Positions 12,381 to 25,522 of a stretch of 64,000 nt of DNA are shown here, in pieces (position 1 is the first letter of the stretch; every line of letters begins with the position of its first letter). The notes below the pieces were generated by a model. The model searched no databases. It was not told the DNA's origin and worked only from the letters and a program-made list of their open reading frames with translations. Location: positions 16,977,095-17,041,094 of the forward strand of contig NC_037260.1 of assembly GCF_000002425.4 (NCBI RefSeq), written 5' to 3'. Source of the DNA: Physcomitrium patens. Lineage: Eukaryota > Streptophyta > Bryopsida > Funariales > Funariaceae. Position numbers and translations under genes: made by a program.

Positions 12381-14136
12381 TCAGAACCTAAGCTTGGAGA
12401 AAAACCACCTGTTCTTGCCAGTCTTGAACCTCTCTTCCAAAACAGCTTTGGCCGCCTGTTGATATCAATCGCGAATCTCTTCGTATCAGATTACCAAAAC
12501 TCTATTTATGATATATAACACATGAATTCAATTTACCCATTTCTGAACGAAACAACAGCGACTAGTTCTAACTGCATTTCTACACATCATAACAAATACC
12601 CAACAACAAGATCAGTAATCGATATTAATACAAGTTCTCAGCGGCTGTAAAACTGAGGACTACTAACTAATGGTTGAGACCCCGAAACGTTAGCAAGTGA
12701 TACCTTTCTGGATTCTACACGACTAGCTGTAGACTCCAACTTGTCGGCAGTTACGGTGTTCTTCAAATCCACGTCCAAGGAATACCTGCCACAATTCACA
12801 TTTGTAAGTCCCGTCAAATATTGCTACTTTAAGTCCAAACGCGCTAGACGTAATCGAAGTCCCCTATATATGTCATATTATCGACAAACACCAAGCAGGA
12901 AGATTCTGACCATATGCCTCCTGATATAAGAGAAAACGTAAGAAGTACGACTGAATGCTTGCCCTACTGCCGAGTTGTACCTTTTAAGGGACAGGAATCA
13001 CAATTCTTTGCATGAGCACAAGAGATTATAATCGAAGAATGTATGAAATGCTACTATCGGATTGCGCCCAGCAATACGGATGTTGCCAGCGAAACTTCCA
13101 GGATTCTTTTGGCCTCCCATGAATCAAACGAACAAATAACGTGAGGCTGGGATTTAACAGAGGCGCAACTGTGAAGTAGACTGCAGTGATTTCGAATGCT
13201 GCATCGACTACCAGTTCTAACACCGTATCAAGTCTTACACGACCCCCTGAGCGAGATTAAGTGAACGAACAATGTGAGTACCTGGTGGGCATTATGTGGT
13301 TGTAGTTGACCACTTTAGTAAAAGCTTTGAGTCTTGAGCGCTTGGCAATGGTCTTCTGTGAAGCCTTCTTGATAACCTGCATGCGTGAATAGAAGAGAGA
13401 CTTAGAAGAAAGCACGAGTTCGTGCACCTTAACTCCCCTAGCCCAATCATCCTTTAAATACTACGGGTGCGGAGTTTGTTCCAGAGCAGCACAAGCTCCG
13501 TGAGGAAACACCGAAAAAAATTAATAAATAAATATGTAAATAAACAAAAAAATCACAAGAGTGAAATGCTTCGTTACAAACCGCCTATTTAAGCCAAAGC
13601 TAAAATCAAACTTAAGACCCTACAGCTTCACATGCAATGCATTCTACTCTAAGCGCCTACACCCAGGATGTAAAACCCTCGGAATCTGCTGTAAACAAAC
13701 TTTACAGAAAAAATAAACTAATATCCACACAAATTTCTGAAGAGGCGATACAAACCTTCTCGTCCAGAACTCTCCCCTAACTAACCCGGAAAAACATGTA
13801 AAGCTAAACCAAAATAACAAATCGACTACTGTTCCCAGTAACAAACGATACTTGAAACTAAGCATCCCATCAGGCTAACTCACAACATAACCCTTCAAAG
13901 GCACGTAGACCTAAAAATCAGAAGCTGTTATAAAAAGCCTGGCGATGCGGGTAACAAACGGGGGGCGCGAAATTACAAACCTTGCGAGGGTACTTGGCGA
14001 TGCCGCAGACGATAGCGTGGCCGTAAGGACGCTCCTTGGTGCCATCGTCGAAGTTCTTCACGATGACAGCCTTGCGGCCGGCATAGCGGCCTTGCAAGAG
14101 CACGACCACTTTGTTGGGCTTCAGGAACTTCACCAT
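12381..14136 (-). CDS. RPL27: Cytosolic 60S ribosomal protein eL27
   Basis: Four coding exons on the minus strand: 14136-13981, 13376-13282, 12785-12704 and 12455-12381, with introns of 604, 496 and 248 bases, all GT-AG and in frame. The product is 135 residues, the normal length of eL27. It starts MVKFLKPNK, followed by the KOW-type segment [22 protein letters not shown], then [26 protein letters not shown] and the family's C-terminus [15 protein letters not shown]. eL27 is a structural component of the large cytosolic ribosomal subunit. The ATG at 14136 gives the conserved family start. Just upstream (14161-14200 on the other strand) there is a pyrimidine-rich tract ending in TAG/CAG, which suggests a 5' UTR intron as is common in plant ribosomal protein genes. 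Confidence 0.96.
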
Positions 14137-14420
14137 CGTGTCGCCGCGCGGTTGACGAGAGGCCTGCAGACCTACGGAGAATGCAGAGATGGGGAAAGGA
14201 AAGACTCTGCGCTGCGCTTCGCATATCTACAACCCCCCTGCCGCAAACCCCCTTTGCCCTAATTTCCTTTTGCGCCTTCGTTCCGTGTGAACGCGACAAT
14301 GTTGATACCAGGATGAAACCCGGGAGTTGCTCGCGGGTATGTGCTTGTGAATCTGACTTTCACATTGTTGGTGTTTGTGTATCTGGACAGTTGCAAATAT
14401 TTGCACACATTACAAATCAA
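14137..14420 (-). promoter_or_regulatory. Leader and probable promoter of the eL27 gene
   Basis: A G+C-richer stretch directly upstream of the eL27 start, containing a candidate 3' splice site and a purine/pyrimidine-rich tract. Beyond about 14400 composition drops to AT-rich intergenic DNA. I see no exact telo-box, only a related CCCTAATT stretch at about 14254-14265. Confidence 0.4.
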
Positions 14421-15149
14421 AATGTATTTTTAGTACAAATCTATAACAATATAATTATATTGCGTTTTGAATTATCACCAAAGTTATCTTGATTTCTAAA
14501 ATAGAGTCATGCATGAATAAATCATTTTCAACAAGTAGAATTTCATTTTTTTATTTTTATTTTAATGGTAGTGCTTTTGTGTTTGAAAGAATCATGAGCC
14601 TAAGGATCGTTTTTGGTTTCTTATTTTCGTAGTGAACAAGAAGAGTTATGTTGGGTCTTATTGAATTTGATCTAAAAATGCAGTAATTACTACAAAGTTC
14701 TTCAAAAAATGTTCTCAATTTTGGAGAGGTTTTAATTTTATGTTATTAATAAATCTTAATGAGAATTTGAAATATGAAATAAAAAATAAAAAAATAAAAT
14801 AAAAAATAAAATTTAAGATATAAAAATTTGAAAATGGTGTTTTTAAATCTATGGATTATACATTAATTAATTGCAAATAAATAAAACAGAGAAAAAAAAC
14901 TAATTGAAAGAAATATTTAGGAATGGATTTTCATTCTTTTAAAAAATTAAACTTTTATAGTTGAAAAAATATAGAGTTGAAACATTAATTACACTTTACA
15001 AAATAACAACAACAACAATGATAATAACAAATCTACTCAACTACTCTATATATAATCAACAAGTTTTTTGGTCTCAAGAGCTTGACCAAAACAAGGGCTG
15101 ATTGTATGTGTATATATATTATATTAAAAAAAATTTAGAAATAAGAGGG

Positions 15150-15180
<31 letters not shown>

Positions 15181-16474
15181 ATATTTTTGCAAAAACAATT
15201 TTTATCACTTATGTAGCACAATGTAATTCAAATAGTAATCCAAAAAGATTGTTTTGTGTTAATAATATTCATGTGGTATCATTAACCGTATCACAATGTT
15301 GAAATTTGGTATTAAGTAGAAAAATATTGCACTTGTGAACCAATTTTTTGATATAATATAATACAAAATGAAAAAAAGTTGATAAAGTATATAATTTTTG
15401 AAACTTGATTTGAGCTATTGATTTGAGCTATAAAAGTTATGTTTTTTATCTTTTTTAATTGATCACTTTAATGACATAATATATACTTCAAAAAATATTA
15501 AATATGTACACTTAATATTAGAATGTATGGCTAATTATGTAATTCAATTTAGATTATTGAAATTAATAAAAAAGAATATTTAAATTTTACTTTTAAAATT
15601 TTAAAAAATAATCCATATTCATAACAATTATCTATAAATGCAACAACTTTTATGTTTCACAACCAACACAAATACAAAAATATTGCAACACATCAAATAA
15701 AAACTAGAAGATCATGTTTCAAATATAACTTTATTTTAAAAAAATTATTAGAATGATATTATTTAGATTTATAATGTCTTTAAATTAGATAACCAAAAGA
15801 TTAAAGGGATTTTTTTTGTTAGATACAAAACACCAATAATGTAGAAAATACAGAAATATTTTATTAAACAACTATAAAAACTACAAAAAAATGTATAAGG
15901 TTTGATTTTAAAAACTACAAAGTATTGGAATAGATATCAAATTTTAAAATTTTGTATTCTATTGATTTTCTATATCATTTAAAAATAAAATAATTTAAAT
16001 ATATATATATATTTTTATAAATTTATATTTTTATGTCTATTTTTTAAAATAATAATTAAATATTTATTATATAATATTTATATGTATAAAATAAATTAAA
16101 GAAAAGATTCATATGAATAAAGTCTTTAAATAAAGTTATAAGTTTTTACAAAAATAATAATTATTAAATTAAAAATTTATGATTCAATAATAAATGAATA
16201 ACTAATTATCTATTTATTTTTAATTTTTTTAAAAATTAAAAATTAAAATTAATATATTTTAATATTTATAATTATATTTATTTAAAAATACTTAAAATTT
16301 ATTATAATAAAAAATTAAACATATTATTTTTTTAATAATAAATAATTTTAATTTTAAAAAATTTACAATGTAGTTTTTCATGTAATTAAATTAGAATACT
16401 TTTTATGGAATAATAGTATAGATATAGAAATATTATATAATATCATAAATCATAATTTTTTTTATCCAACCTAT
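14421..16474. other. AT-rich spacer, no gene seen
   Basis: Very AT-rich with a 27-base T run at 15150-15176. It looks like decayed repeat DNA, but I could not match it to an element elsewhere in the window. Confidence 0.5.
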
Positions 16475-17005
16475 TGTTAAAAATATAAATTTCAAATGAC
16501 TAAAAGATCAATATACTCTTGTATCATTCAAAAAGACTAAAAAATTATTTATAGATGGTATAATATTAAACTAAAATGGCTATTATCAAAGACAAAAAGA
16601 CTAAAGTTTTGAAACAAGACTAAAGACTAAAAAGGCATTGACAAGAATGAAGAAGACTTCACTCTTATCTCCATATATATTATTTAACTAAGAGCTACAT
16701 GATACCATTCTATAGGATCTTCGATACATGTCCAACTTATAAGACACATGTCTTAACTTACAAGGCAAATTTTCTATATGTATGCTATAAAGTTAGCTTA
16801 TACTACAAGCTACCAATACATGCTACATATGGCTAATTTTTTGGCTAAGTTTCTAATCTATCAATTAATTTCAAATACATATAAAGTCAAAGTCACATCT
16901 AATAAGCTTCTCTATAAGATATTATTAAATTTATTTATATTAGTTTACTTCTATTTATTCATATTATTTAGATAATTATTGGAGTAATTATATTTTTCCA
17001 TGATA
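16475..17005 (-). repeat. 3' LTR of L0
   Basis: About 530 bp. It matches the reverse complement of the I-family LTR along its length, with heavy decay. It pairs with 52336-52864. Confidence 0.82.
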
Positions 17006-17357
17006 TTATTCCCTCTTTTGGGGACAAGTTCCACAAGAAGTGATAATTACATATTGACAAAGTCTAAGATACAACAAATTATATTTGCTAAATATTCTGA
17101 TCTTTGTTTCCTTTGAAGGCAGTTGATAGGTCCTCTTAGCTTTCAATAATATTTCATTCTAAGGTAGAAAGACAACCTTCTTATTTGATTGTTATTGAGG
17201 TCTTCATAACTTCTTTTAAATAAAATATTTATAATACTATTAAGAATCATTTCTACATCTAATAAAATCACCAAATATTAAAAAAGACTCCAAATAGATA
17301 TCAAATGCATTGTCAAAAAGAAAGAGTTTGCTTTAGGAAAATACAAAGTTTTTGGTT

Positions 17358-17832
17358 ACAACTAGATATAATCAAATACTATCTTTCATTTAAATAAATT
17401 ATATTACTTCATACCATCTTCAAATAAAACATATAATAAGTTTTTTAAAAAACTACTTTATATATTATATATATATATATTAAATCTTATTCTCAAAAAT
17501 ACTATTTATATTCTACAAGCATTCAAAATTACTACGTATAGAATTCATGGTAGTTGATCTAATTTTGGTATGAATAAACACTACAATCTTATACTATCTT
17601 AGAATAGAGCACGTCATATTTCTTTAGTAAACTACTTATCTATGCTATATGCATATCAAAGCTTATTCTTTAAAACATTGTATAAAAACCTCATAAGTAA
17701 CCAAAGTTATTGTATATAGTAGCTCTTAATAATACATGGCAATTGATACCTTTTTTCATTCAATTAGGCACCATAGCTTCACAATTTGTTAGATTTGAAC
17801 ATGTAATGGCTCTTTAAAAACCTACTTAGTTT

Positions 17833-17865
<33 letters not shown>

Positions 17866-17990
17866 TAAATATATATATACCAAGTCTCACTTCCTAAATT
17901 TTTTTATAACATACTTTATGAGCAAAGAAAGCCATAGATTATATTAATACAAGGTAGCTAACTCTTCTTTATTCAAAAGGCAATACATCT
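17358..17990. repeat. Three diverged tandem units of about 200 bp
   Basis: Three successive, imperfect copies of a roughly 190-215 bp unit, each with a 'cttattct / ctactta' type core and a degenerate TA- or CA-rich centre (the third copy contains a CA array at about 17830-17866). They lie in the 3' region of L0, just inside the third-ORF remnant, and have no counterpart in the young I element. Confidence 0.5.
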
Positions 17991-20900
17991 TCAAACTAAT
18001 TCTTATTAAAGAAAATAAAATTCTAAATTTAAAAGATTTTTAGAATTCTTATAAAAATAAGAATATTTTTTTAAAATTTCAAATCTAAATTCTAAACATA
18101 TTATGAAAAAACCTTAAAAGAGTGACTAGCTACATCTAAAGGAAGAAAGCTCGAATGAAGGAGAAGAAAAGATGGATCAAAAAGTCAACACAAGCCTATA
18201 TTGCTCTACCTCAGTTCATATCTCTTTACTTCGACACCATATCACTCCATCTCAAGCTTATATCAACCTATTTTGACTTATTTTTAGAAATAAACTATCA
18301 ATATCTATAACTATCTTTTTATTTTCTTTATTTTTACTTTTTTAATATAACTTCTTCATCTAAACTATCTAAGAATAAATTTATAGATTCATATAAGAAA
18401 GGTAAAAAAAAATAATAAAAATTAGGATTGAAGTTCAATAAATTTTAAAGAAAGTAAAAGCCTCATGTATATAACATCAAATACCAAGTCATGAACTTGG
18501 TTGGTTGGTTAAATTCATACTCTTCAAGCTAGTTTGGATATGATTTTTGTCAAATTTGTTGATTGATACAAGAAATGTATAGCTTGGAACTACTAGTGTG
18601 AATAGCAGGTAAGAAAATATAATCAACTGACTTCCTATTCTTTGAATTGTGATAAGATGCAATCTATTCAAAATTTAAGGTTCTAACTATAATCTTTTTT
18701 TTCACCACTTCATTCCTTTGATCTTTCATTTTTTTTCCTATATTTTAATTTTATTTTGGTTTTTTTTATTTTTTATTTTTTTAAAATTCTTTATATTAAA
18801 CTAAATTTTTATAATATTTTATAATATTTTTACATATTATGCCACTTTTCAACATAACAACATTGCATCTTGCCATCTATTTGAAATGAAACATGTCTTT
18901 TTTTAAAGATCTTCATCTCTATTGCGTTGTCTTGAATTGTGTGACAATCATAATGTCTTATTTGATAAGTTAGCAAAAAATAGCTTTTCAGTTGAATTTG
19001 TTGGTTGTTAGTTTTTTATCTTGTTAATTCTATAAATATATAAAAATTATAATCAAATATAGAAATTAGAATATAATCTTTCTTGAACTATATTTTTTTT
19101 ATAACAAAGATTTGTTATTTTTCATCTTAATTTTAATAGATGATATTGATGAAAAGTATCAATCTTATTTTTTGTATTTGCTAGATTCTTGATAAGCTCT
19201 CATGTACATTTACTAATATTATATCTATATCAATGAATAAGATTTTTCAACCTATTTTTGCATTGTTTTAAATCTTAGAATTTGTACACCTTGAATTTTT
19301 TATTATTTTTTAACTTTTATAGAATGAAGTGGCATTTGTCTTCTTCTCAAGATATTTATTGTTTTATATGGCTCAAGAAGAGATACGTAGAATATGAGAT
19401 GGATCTTCATAGATTTTTGTGGATGTAATCATTAAGACACTACATTGATTTGTTTACAAATAAGAAATGGTCCGAGTCTATAGTAATTCTATTTATCACA
19501 AAAGCAACTAGTCTTAATATTGTAACAAAGTAACTGTATATTATTGCTAATATGGAATTAATATTGCTTCTTTCTATAGGCATTTTTATTGATCTTTTGT
19601 TATTTTTGAGATTCTTTTTATTATACCATCATTGTTGTATGTAGCTCAAATAAATGACTTATTAAATCTTCATTGTAGGATTATTAATTTGTAAAATATC
19701 AAAAGCATTAAATTAAAGATAATAATTATATTTGATAAAAAAGGTATTTTTTATATAGAAAAATATATCATATAATTAGAAGCAAATTCTATCAATAGTA
19801 AAAAAATTATTTAATCATCTTTTTGGTAGTTGATGGTATACCTCAATATTACTTTAAAACTTAATATATGCACTTTATTTGTCCATTAGTTTGAGGATGA
19901 AAAGTCAAAGATAGTTTTTTTTCCACTTTTAGAATCTTAACAAGATTTTTTAAAAATCTTGATATAAATTGAATTGTCTTATTTGATATAATATCTTAGG
20001 ATAATTTATAATAATAATAGATGTTATTAATGAAAAGCTTAGTTGTTCTTTCACTTGTGATAGATTTTGTATATGATACAAAATTTATCATCTTGATTAA
20101 ATGATCTATTATCACAAATATAGAATCATAAGAATATGAAATTAGAAGATCCATGATAACATAGAAACAAAAGACCATGGTTTTTTTGAAATAGAAAATG
20201 GCTAAAAAAATCCATTAGTTTGATACAAGGAGTTTTTGACTTTGAACAATTATCACATGATTGTACAAAATCTTTAAATTATCCTCCATATTTGAAGCTA
20301 TTAAAAATCTCCAGATACTAGCTTCAAAGTCTTATTGTATTCAAAATGTCCAACTCTTGGAAAATCATGACAAGTTTGAAGAATACATAATTATATTTTA
20401 TCTTTTAGAATATATTATTATTCTTTAAAGTAAAATATATTATTTTAAAATTTAAACTTAGAAATATCATTAAATTTTTAAAAACTATTTTTAATGTTAT
20501 GAATAAGTGGATCAAAGGACATACTTGATTGAACTTGCTTAAAAAAAATTGAATCAATAGTCGTGTTAATTTCATCTCTTAAAGTTAAAAATACTTTAGA
20601 TTCAAAAAAATCATTCTTTATTGATCAAAAGTTGTATATTTTTCTTTGGATGTTAGATAAAAATATCTAGAAAAGACATCTTATAAACCTTGTTGTTTTT
20701 TGAATCAATAATTAATTTTGAAATCAAATCTTAATGAAGATATACTCCAACAAGCTTGAAAACGATTCAAAATAAGTATTGGTGTGAAATATTTGAAGTT
20801 TTTATAATCTATATACATTGTGATTAGATTAGATGCGCATTCTAGATAATGAAGTTATTTTTAAAACAAATACATGATTGCAAGAAGCTCTTTATTGTGG

Positions 20901-21716
20901 ATCTCATAGTTGATTTTGGTTGCTAAAAGGTTTTTAGAATGAAAAGCTATGAAGTAGAATTTATTTTTTATTCCCATTTGTAAGAACACTACATTCATAG
21001 CAAAATTTGATGTATCTATTTTTATAAAGAATGCCTTGAAAAAATTGGTGTAATACAAGATTAGTGCAAAAATAAATACTATCTTCAAGGCTTAAAAAAT
21101 TTACTTCAACTTCTTTGTTCCACTCAAATTTGTCTTTAATTGTCAAATGTATAAAAAGAACTGCAACTTAAAAAAAGTTTTTGATAAAGATGTAGTAATA
21201 ATTGGTAAATCAAAAAAAAAATTCTACATCTTTAATTATTTTTGAAAACTTTTAATCCATGATAATTTGTACCTTCTTAAGATCTATCATAAAACCATCA
21301 TTTGAAATGATATATACTAAAAATTTAACTTAAATAATGTAAAATATACTCTTTTTGATATTAACATATAGTCTTATATCTTTCAATTTTTGTAACATAT
21401 AACAAATATAATTTTTTACTCTTTTATATTCTTAAAGTAGATTAAAATATTGTCTAGATAATAGCTGATAAAATCATCATGAAATTCATAAAAGATATCA
21501 TTCATTAGATATTGAAAAACACCTAGTTCATTTGTAAGTCCAAAAAGTATGATATTAAATTTTAAATTTCTATATTTGATTTAAAATATAGAAAATTTTT
21601 ATTTATTCTTTTAATATGTATTAAGTTATATAATTTTTATAGATCTATTTTTGTAAAGATCTTTATTTAATTGAGTTGATAAAAAAGTCCTAAAATCAAA
21701 GATAAATGATACTTAT

Positions 21717-22297
21717 TGAAATAAGGCTTGTCTATTTCAAAGGTCTAAGAACATTCTAATCCATAGCAATATAAAACCTCATCACAAAATAAGAAAAAAT
21801 GGACCAAAATAAAATTAAAAAAAACTAAATAGAATTAGACACAAAAAATAAAATTGAGCAAATAGAAATAAAATAGAACAAAATTAAACATAAAGATGCA
21901 AAACCAATTTTTACTAAGAAAAAAGATTTGAATCTATACTTAATCAAATACCCCAAAGGCCCTAATTAGTCCTATTTATACTTAGTTCTATCACCTTAGA
22001 CTTTCTAGAATGTTCCTAGATGATGGATCCCACTTAGATAATTGTCCTAAATTCTTTTTAGAAGATTCTATGATGGATCCTACCTAGATAACTATCAAAA
22101 GTTCTTTTTAGAAGGTTCCATGGTAGATCCTATCTAAATAATTACCTTAAGCTCTTTTTAGAATGTTCTACAATGGATCCTACATAATTCACTAACCTAG
22201 CTCCAATTCTAGAAACTTCCATAACTTTTCAAATATGGTTCCAACTATCTATCCCTATATATCAACAATATAAATATCTTATCTGTATCCTGTTACA
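21717..22297 (-). repeat. 3' LTR of L1
   Basis: About 580 bp, TG...CA ends. It contains three tandem units of about 57 bp (about 22020-22190), each with a GGATCCTA-like core and one heat-shock motif. It pairs with 48039-48570. Confidence 0.75.
21973..22219 (-). promoter_or_regulatory. TATA box with an upstream heat-shock-element cluster in the L1 LTR
   Basis: On the minus strand a TATAAATA lies at 21980-21973. Just upstream of it are a three-unit TTC-nn-GAA-nn-TTC motif at 22003-22015, three two-unit GAA-nn-TTC motifs in the 57-bp repeats, and another three-unit motif at 22207-22219. This matches the known plant heat-shock factor site (alternating nGAAn units). The corresponding cluster in the other L1 LTR, about 48.32-48.45 kb, is more decayed. 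Confidence 0.6.
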
Positions 22298-22838
22298 GTT
22301 AATTTTTTTCAACTAATGCAGAACATCCTCGTTTTGCTCCTGATGGTGTGTCCAAATTATCTCTTAGCAATGAGTGAGGTTTTGTTCAGGTTTCCATATT
22401 GCATTGTAGATAGAATAACCTTTTCAAAGAATTTTTTACTAAAGTTATAGACGTTCATTGCCATGGCAAAGGTAGTGATGCTCCAAAATACTATGTACTT
22501 CACATTTTTCTTAGTCATCAACTACAATTGATGGTAGTGGTGGTTAATGTCGATCCAAAAAATACTTTGGCTTAATATAAAATTTCTTTAGTTGTAAAAC
22601 ATGAAAGACTAAATGGATTCAAATATGTGGCAGAAGCTCAAGGCGGTATGCAATATCAAAAATCATTGTAAAAATGTGAAAAGGTCCTAGCATATCAGGT
22701 GCTAGTTTATAGATTTGAGTTGATGTAGTAAGTAGTAAATTGGGATTGGAGAGTAATACCTAATCATCTTCCTAGAAGGTCTTGTATTCTTAGTAGTTAT
22801 TTGCTGTCATATTATTAATACTTATAATATGTAAAAAT

Positions 22839-24957
22839 TGATTAAAATATATTTTATATTTATAAGTCTTGATGTATATTAAAATGGTTAATAAATTAAA
22901 TTAAAAAAATTAGATATAAGAAACTTTATTTTAAATTTTATCTATTCTTATTATAATATTTAAATGATATAAGATTTAAATATTTAGTATAGAGCTTTAA
23001 GAGAAGGTGAAAGACTAAAGATAAAAATCTAAATTATTAGGAGACTTATAAAGAAGAATGAAATGAAGGCACAGTGAGATCAAGGCAAAAGATAAAGATC
23101 TTTATTTCTATTAATTGAAGGCTACAAAATTGTAGAATAGATATTAATTCGTTTTTGAAAGATATTAGTAAAATATATTAATAGTCCATATAATAGGAAA
23201 TTTAGGAGGATAGATGAGTGATTTAATTCTTAAAAGTGGTTAATTACAGAATTACGGTTAAAATCTGGAGAATCAGGGGAAAGTACATAGGAGTTGTAGA
23301 AGTTAATTAGGGTGCCAAACTATGATAGTCATGAGTCGAGGGCCATCGCTGTGATAGTGTGAGCTAAGGTAAGCTTGGTGCTACCTCTTTTCTTTTGTTT
23401 GTTATTTTCTTTGAATAAAAAGATTGAGAGTTTCTGAATATTGTGAAGTGAATTATGGAATAGAAATGTGATTGATATTATTTGAGAAGAAGAAAGATTG
23501 AATGCTGAAATCTGATTGTAGTTCAGCAGAGAGAATGAGTCTATGTTTGTGTGAAACACCATAATGTGAATGGCAATTTTGTATGAAGAATTCTAGTGAT
23601 TGGAATGAGGGTAATTGTGTGCTGAAAGCTGTGAGGGCGCAGTATTACAGTTGGAGATTATGATGGTGAATATATTGGTGGAAATAGCAGTTATTGGTAT
23701 GACTAAATTGATGTAAAGAAGAGATCGATAAGGTGAAGGAAGAGATTATAGTTTCCTTATGTGTTCAGATATTGAAAATAGAGATGATACATTTAGGAGG
23801 TAATTGATTGTGTGATCCTAACGTGAACGCTTAAGCAACTAGTCATTCCTCGTATTCAAATCCGACTATACGGATTTATTCTCATTAGATTAATTTAGAA
23901 TAAGTAAAACGAACAATCACAAAAATATATTTTAATCAATTTTTAGGCCCAATGGATATTTAGCAAGCTGTTTGCAATCATAAGAAGGAATTTGAAAACT
24001 TCAAAACAATAATTTGAGAATTAAAAGCAAGGATTCTAAGGTTTAAGATTTGAACTACAATTTTTGTACAAATTTTAGAGGATTTGCATTTAGGATGATG
24101 AAGTTATAGCCATTTAAAATTGAGGTGTCTTTTTAAAATATATTGTTGCTATTTTGAAGATACAAGGAATTTTATGATAGATTTTGGAGATCAAAAGATG
24201 CGGACACTAAGGTGATTTTAAGATCTATATCTTTTGTGAAGGAATTTTTATATTTAAAATTTGTACAAAGAAGTTATAGAGTGTTGAAGATAGAACATGT
24301 AATTTATAGGTAGTAAATGAGTTGTTTTATTAATAGTAATGGTTGGAGCAATATCTTGAGTTTTTAGATGAATTTTTGGCTAAAAATTTCCAAACGTATG
24401 TATTATTGAGTTAAAAAGCTATATTATAAGATTTTATGGTATTTAAATACTGAATTTATGAAATATGAAGAAATTTGCACATAAGTATATGTAAGTAAGG
24501 ATTTGAAGCTATTTTTAGAATTTTGAAGATATCTCAAGATTCATAATGAATTTATGGTTGAATTTTTTTGTGATAGTTGTTAAAAATACATCAATGCTTT
24601 ATGTAAAATTTGGATTTGTTTGGACAGTTGAATCGTGAGATATAAGCTATCAAAATTTGAAAAGAATTTATCTTAAGGATATACAAGTTTTTTATAATAT
24701 TTTCATAACATTTTTGGTGATCTTTGGTACTTAAGGCTCATGTACTGATGTAATTGCTCCTATAGAAATAAATTTATATGTAGACTTAATATTTTTTTTA
24801 TCTAAAATCTTGGTTTAGCATTTAGTAATAACGAGAAGCCCATTGCTTTCTTAAGGCAAATTCTCTCTACCACAATATGGCATATTGCTTCTATTGATTT
24901 TATGTAGTAAAGAGGCAATGTTGTACTTCTTCTAAGGCTGTTCTAAGTAGTTGTATA
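22839..24957. mobile_element. X1: LTR-like unit of family X inside L1
   Basis: It begins with a TG-starting sequence that matches the start of X2 at 45565, and much of the following 2 kb matches X2 in patches. L1 integrase sequence resumes on its right. It is longer than X2, so one copy carries extra sequence or the other a deletion. No coding part seen; strongly decayed. The right boundary is approximate. Confidence 0.5.
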
Positions 24958-25522
24958 AACTCTTTTGCTCTTAGATTATTAATGTCAATGGAAAAATTGA
25001 GAGTTGTTAGTGTAATTGGATGTTGACTAATATTAAAGGAAAATGGTGAATAATTCCAATGGTATCATTGTAAGCAAACTCTAAGATCATCAAATATTCA
25101 TTCCAATCATTATGATGAATTATCACAAATGCCTACAATATATCTTTTAAGATTCAATTTGTATGCTTTCTTTATCTATTTGATTGGGGATAAAAAGTTG
25201 TAGATATGACAAGTCATGTGCCTAGTAGCTTCAACAAGGCTTATCAAAAACTTCCATAAAAGCATGGATCTTAATCTAAAATGATGATACAAAGTAATCC
25301 ATAGTGGTGAAAGATAGTATCAAAGAAGACTTACGTAAGTGCTAGGGCATCAATATTTGAACGTATTATAGCCAAATGAAGTTGCTTTGAGAGTTGATCC
25401 ACAAAGATAGCAATTGTAGTGTGATTGTAAGGTAACTGCAGTGAATATGTAATAAGATCTATAGTCATCTACTCCCAATGTGCCGTAGGTAGTGAAAATG
25501 GCTGTAATAATCTAAGAGACAT

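Noticed and set aside
13945-14299. Plus-strand and alternative minus-strand frames over the eL27 first exon
   Set aside because: They are shadows of the eL27 coding exon, which has a perfect family match in one frame only.
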